A DNA stretch of 64,000 nucleotides from an uncultured Nitrospiraceae bacterium (GCA_937138415.1 CAKZPA010000037.1:59205-123204), one strand, 5' to 3'; numbered from the stretch's first letter, positions 18,842-30,412 are shown. The notes: generated by a model from the sequence alone, not told the origin. Numbers and translations: made by a program.

Positions 18842-19591
18842 ATAGCGATTCAGTCTCTCGATACTTTTCGCCACATCCTCCGGAGAACGTCCCTCGATCG
18901 TATAGATCAGATCGCGTCCGCTCAGGAGCGAAAAGAGCCGCTCGAACTCGAACGTACCATCCCCGATGGCCAGGTGATCGTCGGCCTCTCTCCGGTTGTC
19001 ATGGAGGTGGAGTTCGCAGATGTAAGGCAGGAGCTGTCCGATCCACTCCTCGAGTGCGACGCGGGAGAAGAGATGACAGTGCCCCGTGTCGAAGCACACG
19101 CCGAAATGAGGAGACGACATCTCTTCCATCAGGAGACGCAGATTGTCCGGCGCATCTTCGAAGACGTTCTCGATGGCAATCTTTATGTTCCTGTCCTCGG
19201 CCTTTCTCACGAACGCCCGCCAGGTCTTCACGCTCTTCTCGAGCCAAAGACGCACGTCGAGCGCGTATCTCCACTTTTCATACCCGGAATGGAACACGAT
19301 CGCGCGGGGCTCGAGCAGTTCCGCGACATCGAACATGAGGAGAAAACGCTCGATCGTCACCGCCCGGACTTTTGGATCGACAGCACCCGGCGACAGGTCC
19401 ATGAATGGCGCGTGGATGCTCAACGAGGGCCCGTAATCCAGGGATCGTTTGAGCTGAACGAGGTCGTTCCCCTTGAGCGTGTCGATAGTTCCTGTCGGGA
19501 AATAGATCTCGAGGTCGAATCGTCCTTCCCTGATGAACGGGAGGTACTGCGCTATCTTATCGTAGGGAACGTGGATGTGCGGCCGTACCAT
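18836..19591 (-). CDS. Sugar phosphate isomerase/epimerase-like TIM barrel
   Basis: The 251 residues match the xylose isomerase-like/endonuclease IV superfamily. They show IVFHSGYEKW, IAIENVFED, FGVCFDTGHCHLF and ICELHLHDNRREADDH, which supply the metal-binding Glu, Asp and His residues. The substrate is unknown. It follows fmdB-like gene 19591-19896 with a one-base stop/start overlap. Confidence 0.8.
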   Translation of the reverse strand: MVRPHIHVPYDKIAQYLPFIREGRFDLEIYFPTGTIDTLKGNDLVQLKRSLDYGPSLSIHAPFMDLSPGAVDPKVRAVTIERFLLMFDVAELLEPRAIVFHSGYEKWRYALDVRLWLEKSVKTWRAFVRKAEDRNIKIAIENVFEDAPDNLRLLMEEMSSPHFGVCFDTGHCHLFSRVALEEWIGQLLPYICELHLHDNRREADDHLAIGDGTFEFERLFSLLSGRDLIYTIEGRSPEDVAKSIERLNRYL

Positions 19592-19896
19592 CAGCTTTTG
19601 GTCGCTGATTCCACGTGCGTATCCGCCGCGGCCGCACTATCCCCCGTGCTCTTCCGGGTGCCCTCGCCGTTTGCCGAGGTCTGCGGCTTCTCTCCCTCCA
19701 GAGCCTTTTTTCTTTCGGGAGAAGCGTAGTCGGTCACGTACCATCCGGTCCCTTTCAATATGAACGATGTGTGCGATATGAGTTTCTGGACCTTCCCACC
19801 GCAATCGGGGCACGTCCGCAATGGTTCATCCGAGAATTTCTGAATGACTTCGCGGTGCTTTCCGCATGTCTCGCATGCGTACTCGTAAATCGGCAC
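19591..19896 (-). CDS. FmdB-family zinc-ribbon protein
   Basis: The protein has 101 residues. [14 protein letters not shown] and RTCPDCGG supply the two CxxC knuckles of the FmdB putative regulatory zinc ribbon. The C-terminal half is low-complexity Ser/Thr/Ala. It starts at GTG with AAGGAGGT upstream. It is transcribed with the TIM-barrel gene. Members are often called regulators, but the function is not established. Confidence 0.88.
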   Translation of the reverse strand: MPIYEYACETCGKHREVIQKFSDEPLRTCPDCGGKVQKLISHTSFILKGTGWYVTDYASPERKKALEGEKPQTSANGEGTRKSTGDSAAAADTHVESATKS

Positions 19897-19944
19897 GTCC
19901 GCTCGACCTCCTTCCGTGAGAGAAATAATGGATAGTATAGCACA

Positions 19945-20808
19945 CTACAGCCGGGGCAGAACCTGCTGCTGAACGCAAAGCGGTAATGCAAAGATCCGGC
20001 CGTGCGAGGCCGGCCCGTAGAACGAAAGGCCTTCCACCCCTCTCCTTCTCAGTCGCTCTTCGATGCGCCTGGGCGACATCGCCTTCGGACTGAGGGCAGC
20101 CGATCCCGCCGCGAATGACCACAACGATCCGAAGCTCGGCACGTACTCGTAGAAGAGGTCGACGTGCGGAAAGAGTCTCGACAGCTTCCTCGCGATACCG
20201 GCTGCGTCGTTTTTGTGAGGGGCATAATGCACCGCGGTCGCATGGGTAACAAAGATACCGTCCGCTCGCAGCGCCTTCCGGACGAGAGCGTAAAACCGCG
20301 CCGTATAGATCGAGCGGGCCGGACCTATCTCGGAAGGATCGCTGATGTCGGCGATGATGACGTCGAAGGTCCGGTCGGTCCCCTGGAGATAGCGAAACGC
20401 ATCCTCGAACACGACCTCGACCTTCTCGCTCTCGAAAGACCCCCTGTGCCACGCGGGCAGGTAGCGTTTGCACAGTTCCACGAACTCCCGATCGATATCG
20501 ACCATGACGACATGCCGCACGGTCGAATGCCGGAGAACCTCGCGGAGGGTCGCCCCTTCCCCCGCGCCGAGCACGAGCACGTGCTTCGGCTTCGGATGCG
20601 TGATCATCGCGGGATGGACGAGGATCTCGTGATAGATGAATTCGTCCGACTGGGCCGACTGGATCAGACCATCGAGCACCACCATGCGACCGAATTCGGG
20701 CGTATCGAAGATGTCCACCTTCTGATAGCGCGTCTTCGTCGAAAGGACGCGTTTCCCGACACGATGGTAAATCCAGTGGTTCGGGCTATTTTTGTCAATG
20801 AACCACAC
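19945..20808 (-). CDS. Spermidine synthase-like aminopropyltransferase (second copy)
   Basis: The 287-residue Rossmann protein contains FGRMVVLDGLIQSAQSDEF, HVLVLGAGEGATLREVL, VMVDIDREFVELC and VIIADISDPSEIG, all matching the spermidine/thermospermine synthase fold. It would move an aminopropyl group from decarboxylated SAM to a polyamine. It abuts the stop of the upstream speE (TAA then GTG). The two copies share motifs but differ markedly, which suggests different acceptors, for example one product feeding the next. Confidence 0.87.
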   Translation of the reverse strand: MWFIDKNSPNHWIYHRVGKRVLSTKTRYQKVDIFDTPEFGRMVVLDGLIQSAQSDEFIYHEILVHPAMITHPKPKHVLVLGAGEGATLREVLRHSTVRHVVMVDIDREFVELCKRYLPAWHRGSFESEKVEVVFEDAFRYLQGTDRTFDVIIADISDPSEIGPARSIYTARFYALVRKALRADGIFVTHATAVHYAPHKNDAAGIARKLSRLFPHVDLFYEYVPSFGSLWSFAAGSAALSPKAMSPRRIEERLRRRGVEGLSFYGPASHGRIFALPLCVQQQVLPRL

Positions 20809-21648
20809 TTACCACTCCAGTTCACGCTTCATGAGCTTTTCGTACAGTCCCCTCGGGAGGAAGGCGTGCCCGTGTACCTCCTCGCTGTAAAACTTGGTTG
20901 GTATGCTCGCTCTGTTCCTCACCTCGCGCGGCGAACCTCCTTTCGACGCAACCGCGAAGGCCCACCAGTTCCCGGGGTAGGTCGCGATCGTCGCCGTGTA
21001 GAGATCCACGACCGGGAACACCTTTTTCAGCACCTCCTGAATCTCGACGACCATATCACGATGGAAGTGGAGCGACTCGGTGTGGGTCACGCACATCCCC
21101 TGATCGGTCAGGCACGACTTCACCGCGGAAAAGAATTCGGGGGTAAAGAGGGTCCTCGCGAAGCCGATGATATCCGTCGAATCGATGATGACGGCGTCGA
21201 TATCCGCCGTTTTCCGCTTGGCGATGAAGTCCGCTCCATCCATGATTCTGATCTCGACGCGAGGATCATCGACGCCGGAAGAGACCTCCGGGAAGAACCG
21301 CCGCGAGATCTTGATCACCTCTTCGTCGATCTCGACGAAGTAGACCTTCTCGATCGTCCCGTACTTGAGCACCTCTCTCACCACACCGCCGTCGCCCCCG
21401 CCGATGACCGCCACCCGTCTCGGCTCCGGATGCGCGTGGAGAACCACGTGGGCCAGCATTTCGTGGTAGAAGAACTCGTCCCGCTCGGTCAACTGCACGA
21501 CGTCGTCGAGGATCAGCATCTTTCCGTAGTAAGGATTTCGGATAACCATAATCTCCTGGAAAGAACTCTTCCCTCTGTAGAGGATCTCCTCGACGTCGTA
21601 GAGATACTCGACAGGCGCGTACGGAGCTCGCTCGGTAAACTTAATCAT
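20809..21648 (-). CDS. speE: Spermidine synthase
   Basis: The 279-residue protein has the classical motifs GKMLILDDVVQLTERDEFF, RRVAVIGGGDGGVVREVL, YFVEIDEEVI and AVIIDSTDIIGFA, with the catalytic Asp in DSTD. It transfers an aminopropyl group from decarboxylated SAM to putrescine or a related diamine. It lies 12 bases after the decarboxylase stop, forming a polyamine operon with it and the second synthase. No SAM decarboxylase is in the window. Confidence 0.92.
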   Translation of the reverse strand: MIKFTERAPYAPVEYLYDVEEILYRGKSSFQEIMVIRNPYYGKMLILDDVVQLTERDEFFYHEMLAHVVLHAHPEPRRVAVIGGGDGGVVREVLKYGTIEKVYFVEIDEEVIKISRRFFPEVSSGVDDPRVEIRIMDGADFIAKRKTADIDAVIIDSTDIIGFARTLFTPEFFSAVKSCLTDQGMCVTHTESLHFHRDMVVEIQEVLKKVFPVVDLYTATIATYPGNWWAFAVASKGGSPREVRNRASIPTKFYSEEVHGHAFLPRGLYEKLMKRELEW

Positions 21649-21659
21649 GGATCGCCTCC

Positions 21660-22823
21660 CTATAGAAGAATCGTCTTTGGTATCGCAAACCCGTTGAACT
21701 CGGAAGCGTAGGAGACCGTGTAGGCCCCGCTCGAGAGGATCAGCATCAGGTCTCCGACGCGCGGCTCGGGCATCTGCACATTCTTGTCGATCACGTCGAA
21801 ACTGTCGCAGCTCGGCCCGGCGATCGTCCAGAATTTCCTCGACCTCGCCGCGCCCGTGCGCTCGACGAGGTAACTGTATTTTATGCCGCCGACGCTCTCC
21901 ATCAGGCCGTTGAAGACCCCCACATCGAGATACACCCAGTCCTCGTCACCCCGTTTCGCCTTGCCAATCACCGTCGTTACCATGATGCCCGCGTCTCCGA
22001 CGACGGCGCGCCCCGGCTCGATGTGAACCTGCACGTTTCTCGGAAAGCGTTCGAATATGAGACTGTCGACGTTCCTTTCGATCGCTTCTATTTCGATGAC
22101 GTTTTTCGTGTAGCGAATCGGGTAGCCGCCGCCGATGTTCAGGATGGAGAGGGCGATTCCTTTCCTCTCGGCCCTGTCCCACAGGGTCTTCGCCTTGTCG
22201 AGCGCGATATTCCAGTTGTACAGGTTAGTGCACTGGGACCCCACGTGGAAGGTGATACCCACCGGGTTGAGCCCTCTGTCCCGGGCATGAACGAGGAGTT
22301 CGAGCGCCTCGTCGAGTTCGACGCCGAACTTCTTGCTGAGCGGCCACTCGCTCCCCTCGTTCGGAACCGAAAGCCGGACGTACACGTTCGCGCGCGGAAT
22401 CGTGTCGGCGAGTTTTCTCACTTCGTCCGCCGAATCGAAGGAAAGCGTCGACACGCCGTACGCCGCCGCCATTCGCAAGAATTTCAGCGACTTCACCGGG
22501 TTGCTCGATATGATGCGCGACGGGCTCACCCTCAGTCGCGCGAGCATTTCCAGTTCGCCCTCGGACGCAATTTCGAAATTCATCCTCAATCTGTTCAGAT
22601 ACCTGAGTATCTCGATATCGGGATTCGCCTTCACCGCGTAGAAGACGCGCGCGTTTCGAATCGCACGACCGATACGGCTCACTTTTTCCCGTACCTTTTC
22701 CCGGTCGATGAGGAGAAAAGGGGTCTCGTATCGCTCCCGGTCGAGGTAACGGAGGGCTTTGAAGAGCGTCGATTCGGGGACGATTCCCGCGTGTACTTTA
22801 TCCACCGTGAACGTTCTCAACAT
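21660..22823 (-). CDS. PLP-dependent ornithine/lysine-type decarboxylase (fold III)
   Basis: The protein is 387 residues from MLRTFTVDKV. Family features are FYAVKANPD with the PLP lysine, FEIASEGELE, HVGSQC, the glycine loop LNIGGGYP, HIEPGRAVV and the active-site cysteine in GPSCDSFDV. It is alanine-racemase-fold, like eukaryotic ODC. Placement before two aminopropyltransferase genes supports diamine production (putrescine or cadaverine). Ornithine is the likely substrate, though lysine or DAP-type specificity cannot be excluded. A TTG at 22844 would add seven residues. Confidence 0.87.
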   Translation of the reverse strand: MLRTFTVDKVHAGIVPESTLFKALRYLDRERYETPFLLIDREKVREKVSRIGRAIRNARVFYAVKANPDIEILRYLNRLRMNFEIASEGELEMLARLRVSPSRIISSNPVKSLKFLRMAAAYGVSTLSFDSADEVRKLADTIPRANVYVRLSVPNEGSEWPLSKKFGVELDEALELLVHARDRGLNPVGITFHVGSQCTNLYNWNIALDKAKTLWDRAERKGIALSILNIGGGYPIRYTKNVIEIEAIERNVDSLIFERFPRNVQVHIEPGRAVVGDAGIMVTTVIGKAKRGDEDWVYLDVGVFNGLMESVGGIKYSYLVERTGAARSRKFWTIAGPSCDSFDVIDKNVQMPEPRVGDLMLILSSGAYTVSYASEFNGFAIPKTILL

Positions 22824-22889
22824 CGGTTCTTCTCTTTGAAACAATGTATTTAAAGGTATTCACAAGGAATTTTCAACAGAATTTTGCGG

Positions 22890-23564
22890 TCAGTGCCCCT
22901 GGCGCGCCCTGAGTATCTTCTTGGCGGTTGCCCGAACCCCTTCCGAAACGTTCTTGTTCTTGCTGAGAATGGAGAGGTCTCTCGTCTTGAGTTCGGTGAC
23001 GAGAGGCACCGCGATCGTTGTCGGCGTTTTGGGATTCGAGACGAGCGCGAGGAGAATCTGATAGTTCTTCAGCCACTCCTTCTTTTTCGCGATCTTCCTC
23101 AGCACTTCGTCGGCGACCGAACGCGATCGCGCCAGAGATTCGACCTCGGTTTCGGTCAACTTCGGGTTTTCGAGCACCGTGAGGGAAATCTCCTTGTTCG
23201 GCTCGCGGAGGAGAATGGATCTCACCTCTTTCCCGCCCTTCAGGGCGAGCTGTATTTTTTCCGATACGCTGAGCCGCTGAATCCTCTGGAGAAACGTACC
23301 GGTTCGCTCTCCGGGCCATTTCTCGGCCGATGATTCCCGATCAGGAGAAGCGGAGTCTGGGAACATACCTTTTATGCGTTGCCTCAGATGCTCAGGCGTG
23401 TTAGTATGCGACGCGACGACCCTCATGATCTCCGGACGGTGGGCGTTTTTCTCCGCGATCTCCTCGAACAGCGCCGAATCGGATGCCTCATCGAGCAACA
23501 GTTCGATCAGAACGGGAGAAGCCGTCGAAACGTCGATGCCGATCAAACCGCTATCGTGCTCCAT
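22890..23564 (-). CDS. Hypothetical helical repeat protein, 224 aa
   Basis: I do not recognise a named family. The sequence is alpha-helical with irregular repeats carrying LL-N/K-P motifs (LLREPNKEISLTVLENPKLTE, LALVSNPKTPTT), like HEAT-type or leucine-rich-variant proteins. A basic C-terminus ends RATAKKILRARQGH. It has no signal peptide. Its start overlaps the tlyA stop by 14 bases, so the two are co-transcribed. Confidence 0.75.
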   Translation of the reverse strand: MEHDSGLIGIDVSTASPVLIELLLDEASDSALFEEIAEKNAHRPEIMRVVASHTNTPEHLRQRIKGMFPDSASPDRESSAEKWPGERTGTFLQRIQRLSVSEKIQLALKGGKEVRSILLREPNKEISLTVLENPKLTETEVESLARSRSVADEVLRKIAKKKEWLKNYQILLALVSNPKTPTTIAVPLVTELKTRDLSILSKNKNVSEGVRATAKKILRARQGH

Positions 23565-24342
23565 AGTCCTCCCTCGTCAAGAAGATAAAATACTCGATAT
23601 TGCCTTTCTGCCCCGGTACCGGCGATTCAAAGACATTGACCGCCCGCAGGCCAACCCTTTCGAGCTCCTCCCGCACCTTCCGCACCGCCGATATCCTTTT
23701 CTGCTCGTCTCTCACGACGCCCCCCTTCCCCACCTCTCCTCTTCCCACCTCGAACTGCGGCTTCACGAGGGCGATGATGTCGCTCCGCGCGTTGAGAAAT
23801 TTTACGACCTCGGGAATGACAAGCGTCAGGGAGATGAACGACACGTCGACGGTCGCGAGGTCTATTCGCCCCATTTTGAGATCGTCGAACGCGGGGCCTC
23901 GCACCCACGGGTCATCCTCCTCTACCATACGCGCGAGATGCCGGATGTTCGTTCTCTCGAGGACGACCACGCGCGGATCGCGCCGGAGGGACCAGGCAAG
24001 CTGCCCGTAGCCCACATCCACGCAGTAAACTTTCCGCGCTCCCCTCTTCAGGAGGCAGTCCGTAAAGCCGCCGGACGATGCGCCGACATCGAGGGCAATT
24101 TTATTCGCGACAGAAAGCGCGAAGTAATCGAGAGCGGCATCGAGTTTCAGTCCGCCACGGCTCACGAAAGGAATGCCGGTTTCTTTCAGACTGAGATCGG
24201 CATCGTCGCGAACGATCGTTCCCGGCTTCGTCACTCTGCTCCCATCGACGAAGACCTTCCCTTCCATGATCAGAGAGCGGGCGAGTTCCCTGCTCCGCAC
24301 GAGACCTTTTGCGACGAGGATCTTATCGAGCCGTTCTCTCAA
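23551..24342 (-). CDS. tlyA: TlyA-family rRNA 2'-O-methyltransferase (hemolysin-like)
   Basis: The 263 residues start with an S4 RNA-binding domain (RLDKILVAKGLVRSRELA) and continue with an FtsJ-like methyltransferase: LDVGASSGGFTDCLL, YCVDVGYGQLAW and the VDVSFIS segment. TlyA methylates cytidines of 16S/23S rRNA. It overlaps dxs by four bases, a common arrangement with isoprenoid genes. Confidence 0.94.
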   Translation of the reverse strand: MRERLDKILVAKGLVRSRELARSLIMEGKVFVDGSRVTKPGTIVRDDADLSLKETGIPFVSRGGLKLDAALDYFALSVANKIALDVGASSGGFTDCLLKRGARKVYCVDVGYGQLAWSLRRDPRVVVLERTNIRHLARMVEEDDPWVRGPAFDDLKMGRIDLATVDVSFISLTLVIPEVVKFLNARSDIIALVKPQFEVGRGEVGKGGVVRDEQKRISAVRKVREELERVGLRAVNVFESPVPGQKGNIEYFIFLTREDYGAR

Positions 24343-26225
24343 TACGTGTACGTGCGTTCACGCAGGAACGCGTGCACCGTGCGGTATATCCCTTCCTCAT
24401 CGAGACCGTACCGGCGGAGCAATTCTTTCTGGGAACCTTGCTCGACGAACACATCGGGGATGCCGATGCGTCGCACCTGGGGGAACGGCAAATCGGATTC
24501 GCTGAGAAACTCGAGAAACGCGCTTCCGAATCCCCCCTGGAGAACATGCTCCTCGATCGTCACGATCCGGGGAACGACGGACACGATGGAAGAAAAGAGA
24601 GCCCGATCGAGCGGCTTCACAAAACGCACATTGACGACCATGGCAGAAATGCCGTCGTGCTCGAGCTTCTCGGCTGCTCGCAGGGCCGCGCCGACCGCAC
24701 GACCGAGGGCGATCAGTGCGACGTCCTTCCCGTCCTTCACGATCTCCGCGTCGCCCGGCCCGAACCGGTTCCGCGGACGGGCTTCGCTCCGAAGAGCCTC
24801 CACGGTGCTCCGCGGATACCGCACTGCCACAGGACCGTCTATGCTCAACGCGAGTTCGAGCATGGCCGCCAACTCCCCCTGATCCTTTGGCTCCATGATG
24901 GTGATGTGAGGGATATGCCTCAGATAGGAGAGATCGAACACGCCGTGGTGAGTCGGACCGTCTTCACCGACGATCCCTCCCCTGTCGATCGCGAAGACCA
25001 CCGGCAACTTCTGCAGGCAGACATCGTGGACGATTTGATCGTACGCTCTCTGGAGGAACGTGGAATAAATGGCGACGACCGGTCTGTAACCCTGCGTGGC
25101 GAGACCCGCGGCGAATGTCACCGCGTGCTGCTCCGCGATGCCCACGTCGTAGAATCGTTCCGGATGCCGTTCCGCGAACACATCGAGACCGGTGCCCTCC
25201 TTCATCGCAGCGGTAATCGCGACGACTCGGCGGTCTCGCTCCGCGAGCGCGGAGAGCGTACTCCCGAAGACCTCGCTGTAGGTGAGGCGGTTCCCGCTCA
25301 CCGGCGACCCCGTCTCCAGCTTGAAGGGTCCGACGCCGTGGTACCGCGAAGGGTATTTTTCCGAGAATTCGTATCCTCTCCCCTTTTTGGTGATCACGTG
25401 GACGAGCGTCGGCGACGACTCGTTCCGAATACTCTTCAGCGTCCTGATCAGGAGATCGATATCGTGACCGTCGATCGGACCGACGTACGAGAAGCCGAGT
25501 TCTTCGAAGAGCATGCCCGGTAGGAAGAGACGTTTGATCACGTCTTCCGTCTTCTTCGCCAGCTGCGCCGCCTTGCCGCCCACCTTAGGGATGCTCTCGA
25601 GCCGCATCTTCGTCTCTTTCTTGATCTTCTGGTAGAGATCGCCGGTGAGCATCCTGTTCAGATACGCGGGGAGCGCACCGACATTTCGGGAGATGGACAT
25701 TTCGTTGTCGTTGAGAATGACGATGAGATCTTTCTTCAGGTGGCCGGCGTTATTCAGCCCCTCGAAGGCGAGGCCTCCCGTCATCGCGCCGTCACCGATC
25801 ACCGCGATCACCTTGAACTGCTCTCCGTTTTTGTCCCTTCCCTCGAGGATACCGAGCGCGGCGGAGATGGATGTCGACGCATGGCCTGTTCCGAACGGGT
25901 CGTGCTCACTCTCGCTCCTTTTCGGAAACCCGGAGAGACCGCCGAGCGTCCTGATCGTCGCGAAGCGATGGAAGCGCCCGGTCAGAAGTTTGTGCGCATA
26001 GGACTGATGGCCGACGTCCCAGATGATCTTGTCCGATGGCGAATCGAAGACGTAATGGAGCGCGATGGTCAGCTCGATCACGCCCAGATTCGACGCGAGG
26101 TGACCGCCGTTGATCGAGACCCGTTCGATAATCGTTTTCTTGATTTCCCGGGCCAGCCTCTTCAACTCCCGCGCCGAAAGCGCTTTCAAATCCGCGGGCG
26201 ACGCGATCTCTTCCAGAAGCATCAC
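24339..26225 (-). CDS. dxs: 1-deoxy-D-xylulose-5-phosphate synthase
   Basis: This 628-residue thiamine-diphosphate enzyme shows HQSYAHKLLTGR, the TPP motif GDGAMTGG ending in NDNEMSI, DGHDIDLL, and the transketolase pyrimidine domain (VGIAEQHAVTFAAGLA) with a C-terminal transketolase domain. It condenses pyruvate and glyceraldehyde-3-phosphate, the first step of the MEP isoprenoid pathway. It overlaps both tlyA and ispA by four bases. Confidence 0.97.
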   Translation of the reverse strand: MMLLEEIASPADLKALSARELKRLAREIKKTIIERVSINGGHLASNLGVIELTIALHYVFDSPSDKIIWDVGHQSYAHKLLTGRFHRFATIRTLGGLSGFPKRSESEHDPFGTGHASTSISAALGILEGRDKNGEQFKVIAVIGDGAMTGGLAFEGLNNAGHLKKDLIVILNDNEMSISRNVGALPAYLNRMLTGDLYQKIKKETKMRLESIPKVGGKAAQLAKKTEDVIKRLFLPGMLFEELGFSYVGPIDGHDIDLLIRTLKSIRNESSPTLVHVITKKGRGYEFSEKYPSRYHGVGPFKLETGSPVSGNRLTYSEVFGSTLSALAERDRRVVAITAAMKEGTGLDVFAERHPERFYDVGIAEQHAVTFAAGLATQGYRPVVAIYSTFLQRAYDQIVHDVCLQKLPVVFAIDRGGIVGEDGPTHHGVFDLSYLRHIPHITIMEPKDQGELAAMLELALSIDGPVAVRYPRSTVEALRSEARPRNRFGPGDAEIVKDGKDVALIALGRAVGAALRAAEKLEHDGISAMVVNVRFVKPLDRALFSSIVSVVPRIVTIEEHVLQGGFGSAFLEFLSESDLPFPQVRRIGIPDVFVEQGSQKELLRRYGLDEEGIYRTVHAFLRERTYTY

Positions 26226-27184
26226 TGCCTCCTCACGATAAGGTAGCGCGCGATCTCCCTCAGCGGATCCGCTTCCGAAGAGAATACGCCGAGACCCTCT
26301 ATGGCCTCCCGCGCGTAGGAGGCCGCCTGCTCCTTCGCCGTCTCAATCCCGAAGAGAGCGGGAAAGGTTACCTTTCTCTTCTTCCGGTCCGAGCCGACCG
26401 GTTTGCCCAGTTCCCTGGCCGTCCCCTCCACGTTCAGCACGTCATCGACGATCTGAAACGCGAGGCCGATTTTTTCCCCATACCGCGAGATCGCATCCAG
26501 CTTGCGCCTTCCGCAGCCCGCGAGAATCGCTCCCATTTTGACCGAGGCGGCGATGAGCGCCGCCGTCTTGTGGCTGTGGATGAACGTGAGCGTCTCAGCA
26601 TCCGGTTCCGTATTTTCCGAGAGGACGTCCTGCGCCTGCCCTCCGACCATGCCCCGCGCACCGGCGGCGAACGCAACCTCTCTCACGGCCCTCACCAAGA
26701 CGCCCCTCGGAATACCGATATTCCTCTTCCGTATAGGCGTCTCCACTCTCCTATGGGCCTTCCCCGAGATGATCTGCGTCCCGCCTTCCCCCCGGTCGCC
26801 ACCGGTATTCGTCATCATGACGAACGCCTCAGTGAGAAGGGCGTCTCCGGCGAGTATCGCCATCGCTTCGCCGAAGACACGGTGGTTCGTCGGCTTCCCG
26901 CGCCGGAGGTCATCGTTGTCCATGGCGGGCAAATCGTCGTGAATGAGGGAATACGTGTGGATGAGTTCGAGGGCTGCGGCCTGAGGCAGAATCAACGTCG
27001 AGTCTCCACCGCACGCCTCGCACGACGCGAGCGCGAGGATGGGCCGTATTCGCTTTCCGCCCGCAAGGAGAGAATACCGCATCGACTCATGGAGCAGACG
27101 CGGCGTAAAGGGATGAGAAAAATAAGAATCCAGGTATGCGTCGATCAGCCCGCGCTTCTCTTCAAGGTACTCTCTGATATCCAT
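26222..27184 (-). CDS. ispA: Polyprenyl (geranyl/farnesyl) diphosphate synthase
   Basis: The protein is 320 residues from MDIREYLEEKR. It has GGKRIRPIL and the first Asp-rich motif (HDDLPAMDNDDLRRG). The second reads QIVDDVLNVEGT, where the last Asp of DDxxD is Asn. Between EAFVMMTNTGG and VLVRAVRE there is an unusual basic insertion of ~25-30 residues (IISGKAHRRVETPIRK). It builds C10-C15 prenyl diphosphates and is coupled to dxs. A GTG-type start at 27229 is less likely. Confidence 0.92.
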   Translation of the reverse strand: MDIREYLEEKRGLIDAYLDSYFSHPFTPRLLHESMRYSLLAGGKRIRPILALASCEACGGDSTLILPQAAALELIHTYSLIHDDLPAMDNDDLRRGKPTNHRVFGEAMAILAGDALLTEAFVMMTNTGGDRGEGGTQIISGKAHRRVETPIRKRNIGIPRGVLVRAVREVAFAAGARGMVGGQAQDVLSENTEPDAETLTFIHSHKTAALIAASVKMGAILAGCGRRKLDAISRYGEKIGLAFQIVDDVLNVEGTARELGKPVGSDRKKRKVTFPALFGIETAKEQAASYAREAIEGLGVFSSEADPLREIARYLIVRRQ

Positions 27185-27233
27185 TCGACGACTCACCCCG
27201 CGAGCAGCCGCTCGGTACGCGCTCCGCACGCCG

Positions 27234-28772
27234 TCATTCCCATTCGATCGTGCTCGGCGGTTTCGAACTAATGTCGTACACGACGCGGTTTACGCCCCGC
27301 ACCTCGTTGATGATGCGGTTCGAGATTCTCCCCATGACGTCGAAGGGAATCCGCGCCCAGTCGGCCGTCATGCCGTCCACGCTGTGCACAGCCCTCACCG
27401 CGACCACATTCTCGTACGTTCTCTCGTCTCCCATCACCCCGACGCTCTTTACGGGGAGGAGAACCGCGAATGCCTGCCACAATCTCTCGTAGAGGCCAGC
27501 CTTCTTGATCTCTTCAAGGACGATCGCGTCGGCCTTCCTCAGGACGTCGCAGCGATCCCTCGTCACTTCCCCGATAATACGGATCGCGAGCCCGGGCCCG
27601 GGAAACGGATGGCGATTGACAATTTCATCGGGAATATCCAGTTCCCTGCCGAGCCGGCGAACCTCATCCTTGAACAATTCCCGCAGCGGTTCGAGCAACG
27701 TCAGTTTCATTCGCTTCAGGAGCCCCCCCACATTGTGGTGACTTTTGATGGTCGCCGAGGGTCCCTTGCAGGAAACGCTCTCGATGACATCAGGATAAAG
27801 GGTCCCCTGGGCGAGAAACCGGACCCCTTCGATCTTTCTCGCCTCCTCCTCGAAAACCCGGATGAACTCGTTCCCGATAATTTTCCTCTTCTTCTCCGGA
27901 TCCGTGACCTTTCTCAGCCTCCTCAGGAAACGCTCCGAGGCATCGACACAGTCGATATTCATGCGAAAATGTTTTCTCAGCGTCCGTTCCACTTTCTGCG
28001 CCTCGCCCGACCTCAGCACGCCATTATCGACAAAAATGCAGGTCAGCCGTTTCCCAATCGCTTTGTGGACGAGCACTGCCGTCACGGTCGAGTCCACCCC
28101 GCCGCTTATGCCGCATACGACCTTGTTCTCGCCGACTCTTCGCCGCAATTCCTCGGTCGTCGTCTCGATGAAGGACTGCATCGTCCAGACAGGTTTGCAC
28201 CCGCAAATCTTCACGACGAAATTCTTGAGCATTCTCTTCCCGAGCGGCGTGTGCACGACCTCGGGGTGAAACTGTAACGCGTAAAAACCGTTCCGCCGAT
28301 CCGCCATGGCGGCAACCGGCGAATTCGCGGTGTGGGCGATGGTCGAGAAACCGATCGGCGGCCGTTCGATACGATCGCCATGGCTCATCCATACCGTCGT
28401 CCTCCGGGGGATGCCATCGAAAACCCCCTCGCGCTGCTCGATGACGAGCTCTGCAGGTCCGTACTCCCTCTTCCGGGACTTTGCAACCTTTCCCCCGAGG
28501 CAATGCGCCATGAGCTGCATGCCGTAGCAGATGCCGAGGAGGGGGATGCCGAGCGCAAAAATACCGGGATCCGGAAGGGGCGCCGCGGAATCATAGATGC
28601 TCGACGGGCTGCCGGAAAGGATGATGCCCCGGGGACGGAACTCGCGGATCCTTTCGATCGGCGCGTTGAAGGGGAAAATCTCGGAATAGACCCTGTTTTC
28701 TCTGACACGGCGGGCGATGAGTTGCGTGTACTGCGAACCAAAATCGAGGACCAAGATACTGTTTTCGTGCAT
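27234..28772 (-). CDS. guaA: GMP synthase (glutamine-hydrolysing)
   Basis: The 512-residue protein has a class I glutamine amidotransferase ([17 protein letters not shown], nucleophile in GICYGMQLM, His/Glu in LQFHPEV) and an ATP-pyrophosphatase domain ([12 protein letters not shown]), then the dimerisation domain ending PSTIEWE. It converts XMP to GMP. It follows guaB by 100 bases on the same strand. Confidence 0.98.
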   Translation of the reverse strand: MHENSILVLDFGSQYTQLIARRVRENRVYSEIFPFNAPIERIREFRPRGIILSGSPSSIYDSAAPLPDPGIFALGIPLLGICYGMQLMAHCLGGKVAKSRKREYGPAELVIEQREGVFDGIPRRTTVWMSHGDRIERPPIGFSTIAHTANSPVAAMADRRNGFYALQFHPEVVHTPLGKRMLKNFVVKICGCKPVWTMQSFIETTTEELRRRVGENKVVCGISGGVDSTVTAVLVHKAIGKRLTCIFVDNGVLRSGEAQKVERTLRKHFRMNIDCVDASERFLRRLRKVTDPEKKRKIIGNEFIRVFEEEARKIEGVRFLAQGTLYPDVIESVSCKGPSATIKSHHNVGGLLKRMKLTLLEPLRELFKDEVRRLGRELDIPDEIVNRHPFPGPGLAIRIIGEVTRDRCDVLRKADAIVLEEIKKAGLYERLWQAFAVLLPVKSVGVMGDERTYENVVAVRAVHSVDGMTADWARIPFDVMGRISNRIINEVRGVNRVVYDISSKPPSTIEWE

Positions 28773-28872
28773 GTTGTTTCGTATGACGTTGTGCGCGGAC
28801 TGCCGATCTGCCCGCAGTCTCCGATCCGGATCATGCTCCCGGCAGTCTACAGTGATTTGCTCTCTTCGATCG

Positions 28873-30357
<1,485 letters not shown>

Positions 30358-30359
30358 TC

Positions 30360-30389
30360 ATTCTAACACGCCGGACGTTTCTTGGGCAA
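30360..30389 (-). promoter_or_regulatory. Sigma-70-type promoter of guaB
   Basis: On the minus strand TTGCCC (30389-30384) and TAGAAT (30365-30360) are 18 bases apart. They lie 27 bases before the guaB start. Confidence 0.55.
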
Positions 30390-30412
30390 CGGGCTTGGTG
30401 AAATTTCTTGTC

